Origin: Tribonema minus
Lineage: Eukaryota; Sar; Xanthophyceae; Tribonematales; Tribonemataceae
NCBI GenBank assembly: GCA_017506865.1
Contig: JAFCMP010000123.1
Coordinates: 124,001 to 188,000 of the forward strand
DNA: 64,000 bases
Reading direction: 5' to 3'
The notes below the pieces were generated by a model. It saw only the letters and a program-made list of their open reading frames with translations. It made no database searches and was not told where the DNA came from. Made by a program: the position numbers and the translations under genes. Within the stretch, counting starts at the first letter, position 1. Every line of letters starts with the position of its first letter. This document shows, one piece after another, positions 59,552 through 64,000 of this stretch.

Positions 59552-62338
59552 TTTGCTGTACTCCTCACATGTACGCTTGCAGTTGTCTACCGCTAAGACC
59601 ACCTGCACGTCAACGTCTGCTGCACGTGCGAACTCCTGCAACCCCCTATGTACACCCCCTATTCCACAACACAACTCTGCCACCCGCAGCCGCCTTCTGT
59701 CCGAACGCCCCGCGTCGGCATCAGACGCCTCCTTAGTCTGCGGATATGACACGGGCGAAGTGGTGGAAGTAGGTGCAACGCATCTGGGGTCAGAGTCAGA
59801 AACGTCGGTCTTACCTGGCTGCGGAGTGGCAACATCATGAGTGACATCTCGCGCTGCAAGCGGCGCGCAACTGGTCGTGTCACTGGTGCCCAGAACAGTC
59901 AAAGGTGCGCTAGTGTCAAGTGCGCATACTGCTGGAGCGTCACTGGCATCTGGAGCAGTCAATGGTGCGCTGGTGTCAAGTGCGCGTACTGCTGGCTCAC
60001 TATGCGCATACAAGAACGTGGCTAACATGCAAGTGCCAACGGTCTTGTCAAGCATGCGTGTAGTGACTTGTGTGCCGGCCTCAGTCGCCGCTGGTTGCAC
60101 ATCTAGCGCTTCTAGCACATCTTGCGTGGAGCTAGTGCAATGACCGCTGTGCCCAAGTTGCACTGGCGCGTCAACATCCATGAGTGCACTAGGCAAGGTG
60201 TGGAAAGCGGTGAGCGAACACTCACTTGTCTTGGCGCGCTTGGCGCGCAGCTCGTCGCGGCGCTTCTCCAGCTTGTCGTGGGGCCTCTTGGCGGCCTTCA
60301 GGCGCTCGATGCGGTGCTCGTACCATTCCGGGCACTCTTGGCAGTGCTCCCGGAGCTTGTTCTCTCCACCAAAGTGCTTGTGGCACCCGAAGCACTCGTC
60401 GCTGCTGGAAGCCCTGGCCTTGTCGCTCTTGGGCTTGGCCGGCTGCTTGGCAGGCTTGGCGGGAGCCATCGCCGCAGCCCTAGGGTGGCCCTCGTCCGAA
60501 GCGTCCATAGCGGCGCTGCCGCGCATGGCGCTAGTCTTGGCCTTGGCGCCCTCGTTGACGATAGCGAGCGCCATGCCCTGCCGCTCAGCTGCCTCTTTGA
60601 GGTTGCGCTTGAAGTCTGCGAGCTGTTGGGGACGCATGGCTTTGTAAAAGTCCTCGGTGCGGTCGACCATGGCGTTCCAGTCTTCAAGTATAAGGCGCTC
60701 CTTGCGGAAGTCTTGGCGAAGGGGCTGCGTCATGCGGTTGGAGAAGTGCGTCTTGAGCATGGTGACGTCGACGACCGCGCCCTCGGGTCCGGCGCGCTCC
60801 GCAGCATGGAGTAGCTCGTCGGCAAACTGGCGTGGCGTCCAGTCTGGCTGCCAGACGAGGTCAGTGATCTCCATCATCGCCTCGGCGCGGTGAGCTGCGT
60901 TGTCGAAGCGCTTGGCGATCGCCGCCCAAAGCTCCTCGTAGTTCATGGAACCGCAGCCCTGAACGCGCTCCAGTCCCGTAACAGGGTCCTTGTGCGCGAT
61001 GATGAGCTGGTCTTGCTGATCCGCGGTCAGGCAACGGCGCAGAGCGAAGTCCCACTTGTCGTAGGGGACACTGTTGTAGTGGGCCGCCTGCTCGAAATGG
61101 CGGCGCGTCGTCTCGGTTGCGCCGGGGCGGAAGGGAATGGGGAGCGCCGTAGGGTTGAAGAACTTCTGCCAGCTCACGTCTTCATGGTGGCTAGAGCTCG
61201 CAGTGGCGGCAGCTGCAGGCGCGGCGAGTGGCGCTGCGCCCTCGAACGGCGCGCGCGCGGGGTTGATGACGTTGGCGAAAAGGCCGCTACTGCTAGTAGG
61301 CGCGGGGGCATAGCTGTGGCTAGCGGTGGGCGCGAGTAGGTCCGTCCCGGGATAGCCCACGGGCATTGCGCGAAGCTGCTCCTCTTGGGTGCGCTGGGCA
61401 GCTTCGGTGAAGAGCGTCGGCGCGGTGAAGTTGACAAAGTGCGCCAGCGCCGCCGGTCCGGCGCGGCGCGCCGCATCAAAGTAATCTCGAATGCGGCGGT
61501 ACCGCTCGACGCGGTCCGCGTGACGCCGCAGGTCCGATGCGCGCAGGGCGCGGCGGTGACGCTCCGCCTCGATGCGCGAGCGCCAGTCGGCGTCAGCTTC
61601 GACCTCGATGGCTAGCTGCAGGGGCGTGGCGTGGGCAGTAGGCAGAGGACGCCGCTCGCGCTCCTCGTACAGCTCCTTGATCTTGGCGTCCGCGGCTAGA
61701 GTGTCGCGCTTGGCTTTGTCACGAGCAGCGTCATCTTGGGTAATGCGCTGGCCAAGCTCGACCTCGATGCCGCGGGCGACGCATTCAACGTCGTCAGAAG
61801 AGGTCGGGGGGACGGCGGCGGCGCGTGGAGTTGCAGCGGTGCCGGCGCTGAAGAGGATGGCTGGGTCGAGGCTGGCAGTGGTGCTAGTAGCTGGACGCAC
61901 CGAAGCGCTCACGCGCTCTGCAGCACGGCGCAGAGCCTCGTCGCTAATAGCGGGGAGAGCAGCGCGAAGTCCTCGAACAATGTCGTCCATCTGCTCTCGA
62001 CCATCACCGGAAGCCGAGGCAGGTGCGGCGGATGTCGCGACCGGCAGGTTTCCGGAGGACGCGGGGGGACCTTGAGCTTGAGCGGCAGTGACAGGCGGAG
62101 TGGCAGTCGGTGCAGTCCCAGCGCTCGCAGGGGTCGAGGCGACCGCAGCCGACATGCCGCCCTGATCGGCAGGAGGCGCCGACACAGGGTGCACAGGGGG
62201 GGGCTGTGCCTGCGGATCCGCACCGCCACCGCTACTCTCACCGCCGGTTCCCGCGCCACCCGTTTCCCCAACGGAGGCTAAGGCCGTCGCAGGCTGTTCG
62301 GCGTTGCCAGTGTGGATAGCACTTCCTCCCTGAGACAC
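59552..62338 (-). CDS. gag: gag and first part of methyltransferase-like domain
   Basis: The frame opens at or before 62338 (a GTG codon there; first clear ATG at 62155). A Pro/Ala/Ser-rich N-terminus is followed by a capsid-like region (WDFALRRCLTADQQDQLI, KRFDNAAHRAEAMMEITDL), then a Cys/His zinc motif (CFGCHKHFGGENKLREHC, near 60330-60395). A Ser/Thr/Asp-rich linker follows. At the end comes LRVAELCCGIGGVHRGLQ with VVLAVDNCK, which is motif I and motif II of cytosine-5 methyltransferases. Cut by the nested element after the codons for EEYSK. Confidence 0.85.
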
Positions 62339-63049
62339 ACGACAAAGTTGGCAACTCGTCGCTAGTACGCACTTCTGTGTAGAGCGGGCAAACGCTCAAA
62401 ATGTGCGCGTCGACGGCGTGCCAGAGCGCTCAAGATTTTCAAAGTGCTCAAAGTTTATGCAATCTGCTCAGAGGTTATGCAGAAGCCGATAATTCCCCTT
62501 TCCACTTGAAAAAGCGTGCCAGGGTCGGCCTAGGCGAGTCTAGCCAGCGTGTGGACAACTCCACATTGTCAACTCAAAATGCGTCGGGGTGATCAGTCCC
62601 GTTGCATACATGAGTTTTCACGCTGCACGCAACATTGTGCCGAGGTGCACGAATCAGTTAGCGGCGCTCACACTAACTGACGGAAAACGCTGTTGCATGG
62701 TTGCGTGTCCATGCTCACGGATTCCTCAAAGTAGCTGGAGCACCTAGTCTGACAGTACAGCCAGTTGTGCCTAGCAGCCGTGTGCTGGAAGGGAAACACC
62801 GTGAGCTTCGTTGATCGCATGCTGTCGTCTGCAGGACTAAACAGCACGGACTTGCCATAGCATGCGAGCAACTGATAGACGCTGGGCAGTCTAAGTACAT
62901 AGCAGCGTCCCTATGTGTCTGTTGCACCGCCAGCGCGACCCCGTCGCGGACGCAGTACTTCAGAACACCTTCGTGGCCTAAGTGCACGGCATTAAACTGT
63001 GTCGGAGTAATCGACAGAGTCTTCAAAGTCTAGCACCGATGTTGTCGCC
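62339..63049 (-). other. LTR element 5' leader
   Basis: About 710 bp between PBS and gag without a convincing gene. Confidence 0.6.
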
Positions 63050-63068
63050 GGCAAGTGGAGCTGAGCCA
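63050..63068 (-). promoter_or_regulatory. Probable primer-binding site
   Basis: Minus-strand sequence starting TGGCTCAGCTCCAC directly follows an LTR end, as a tRNA-complementary PBS should (TGG start). The tRNA was not identified. Confidence 0.55.
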
Positions 63069-63456
63069 TGATACAGCAAAGCAGCCTGGAGTCTATGTTC
63101 TTGAGCAATAGAGCTGCTGAGCTGCTAGTGACATCAAAGTGCAACCAACTTGCAGGGCAAACATCAGTGGGGCAAGCAAAGACACACCTGTGTAGACATG
63201 GCTGAAGAAGGAGAGTGAGCCCAATGGATAGAGGATGATACAAGTTCTCTGTTTTATGCTACAAGTAGCATGAAATGCCAGGAGCTCTGGAAGGGGGAGA
63301 CCGTTCTCTGGACCGGTACTTCAACTTCAAGCCCTGTGCCAGCAACTAGGAGGAAGGCTTTTTTTTGCTTCAAGAACAAGTGCTCAAGGCACCTACAAGG
63401 CAAGCAACAAGAGACCAACCTGGCTGGGAGACAGCAAGACCTCTGGAGCTGAGCCA
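63069..63456. repeat. Extra LTR copy with its other half inverted
   Basis: 63069-63230 equals the first 162 bp of the LTR (plus-strand reading), then GAGGA, then 63236-63456 equals the remaining LTR in reverse complement. It lies between the 5' LTR and the PBS. Confidence 0.9.
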
Positions 63457-63839
63457 TGATACAGCAAAGCAGCCTGGAGTCTATGTTCTTGAGCAATAGA
63501 GCTGCTGAGCTGCTAGTGACATCAAAGTGCAACCAACTTGCAGGGCAAACATCAGTGGGGCAAGCAAAGACACACCTGTGTAGACATGGCTGAAGAAGGA
63601 GAGTGAGCCCAATGGATATGGCTCAGCTCCAGAGGTCTTGCTGTCTCCCAGCCAGGATGGTCTCTTGTTGCTTGCCTTGTAGGTGCCTTGAGCACTTGTT
63701 CTTGAAGCAAAAAAAAGCCTTCCTCCTAGTTGCTGGCACAGGGCTTGAAGTTGAAGTACCGGTCCAGAGAACGGTCTCCCCCTTCCAGAGCTCCTGGCAT
63801 TTCATGCTACTTGTAGCATAAAACAGAGAACTTGTATCA
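63457..63839 (-). repeat. 5' LTR
   Basis: 383 bp; its outer end abuts the TTAA target duplication. Confidence 0.92.
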
Positions 63840-64000
63840 TTAACGAATTCTTGGCTGCGACGTGCTCAGTGGTCTCGCCAACGCTCGCAGTCGAATCCAG
63901 AATATATTCAATCAAGCAAACTCCGCACAGCTGAATGTTGGAGTTGAAGGCGTGCTCTCGCATTGACGCCACCAGCAAGGGGCACAAGCCCGCTGCGTTG
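63840..64000 (-). pseudogene. Armadillo-repeat paralogue, 5' part
   Basis: Continuation of the split gene on the far side of the insertion: VASMREHAFNSNIQLCG matches the intact paralogue at the expected place. Runs off the window end. Confidence 0.87.

Larger units (their letters stand above)
48530..63839 (-). mobile_element. Ty3/gypsy-like LTR retrotransposon with methyltransferase-like domain
   Basis: Identical-length 383 bp LTRs (TGATAC...GTATCA), TTAA duplicated at 48526-48529 and 63840-63843, polypurine tract, probable PBS and one long gag-pol frame. Excluding the nested non-LTR element it is about 11.6 kb. It sits inside the armadillo paralogue. The LTRs look nearly identical, so insertion is recent. 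Confidence 0.92.

Noticed and set aside
63603-63821. 72-residue frame, also at 48676-48894
   Set aside because: Lies inside the LTR sequence; duplicated only because the LTRs are identical.
48526-63843. TTAA duplication with TGATAC/GTATCA ends read as a piggyBac DNA transposon
   Set aside because: The ends are 383 bp direct LTRs with PPT and PBS, and the inside is gag-pol; no transposase.

Overview
The window is nuclear DNA from a eukaryote, most likely a microalga or related protist. Genes are split by many GT-AG introns. TTAGGG-type telomere-like blocks are scattered through introns. Two large retrotransposon classes are present, and one gene carries the ANGCPWD type of ankyrin repeat that I associate with stramenopile algae and some other protists. 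Stramenopile or haptophyte is my best guess; nothing here fixes the species.

Left half (1-30277, minus strand): one very large gene for a full-size ABCG (PDR-type) ABC transporter. I could follow 21 exons whose reading phases join without a break. They give about 1,330 residues in the order NBD1-TMD1-NBD2-TMD2, and the last part of TMD2 lies beyond base 1. About 26 kb of this 30 kb is intron, and most introns hold several partial copies of the neighbouring exon end together with its splice site. Intron 8 also contains a copy of the exon 8/exon 9 region in which the coding sequence runs on with no intron. This looks like intron formation by tandem duplication inside exons, caught at several stages.

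30615-34639 (plus strand): a divergently transcribed five-exon gene for a conserved protein of unknown function (274 residues), with the same kind of exon-end copies in intron 2. The roughly 340 bp between the two start codons probably hold both promoters.

35317-48529 plus 63840-64000: ankyrin-repeat and armadillo-repeat genes lying on a local segmental duplication. The intact armadillo gene is at 37618-39093. Its paralogue (47531-48529, resuming at 63840) is split by a 15.3 kb insertion. A 5.5 kb R2-like non-LTR retrotransposon (41617-47117) lies in the flank of the second copy.

48530-63839: a Ty3/gypsy-like LTR retrotransposon on the minus strand with 383 bp LTRs, a polypurine tract, a probable primer-binding site and a TTAA target duplication. 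Its long gag-pol frame carries a cytosine-5 DNA methyltransferase-like domain between gag and protease, and chromodomain-like and Tudor-like segments after the integrase. A second, 5'-truncated copy of the non-LTR element (55866-59551) is inserted inside the methyltransferase region with a 10 bp target duplication. The 5' LTR end has a rearranged extra LTR copy with an in-place inversion. No RNA genes or CRISPR arrays were found.
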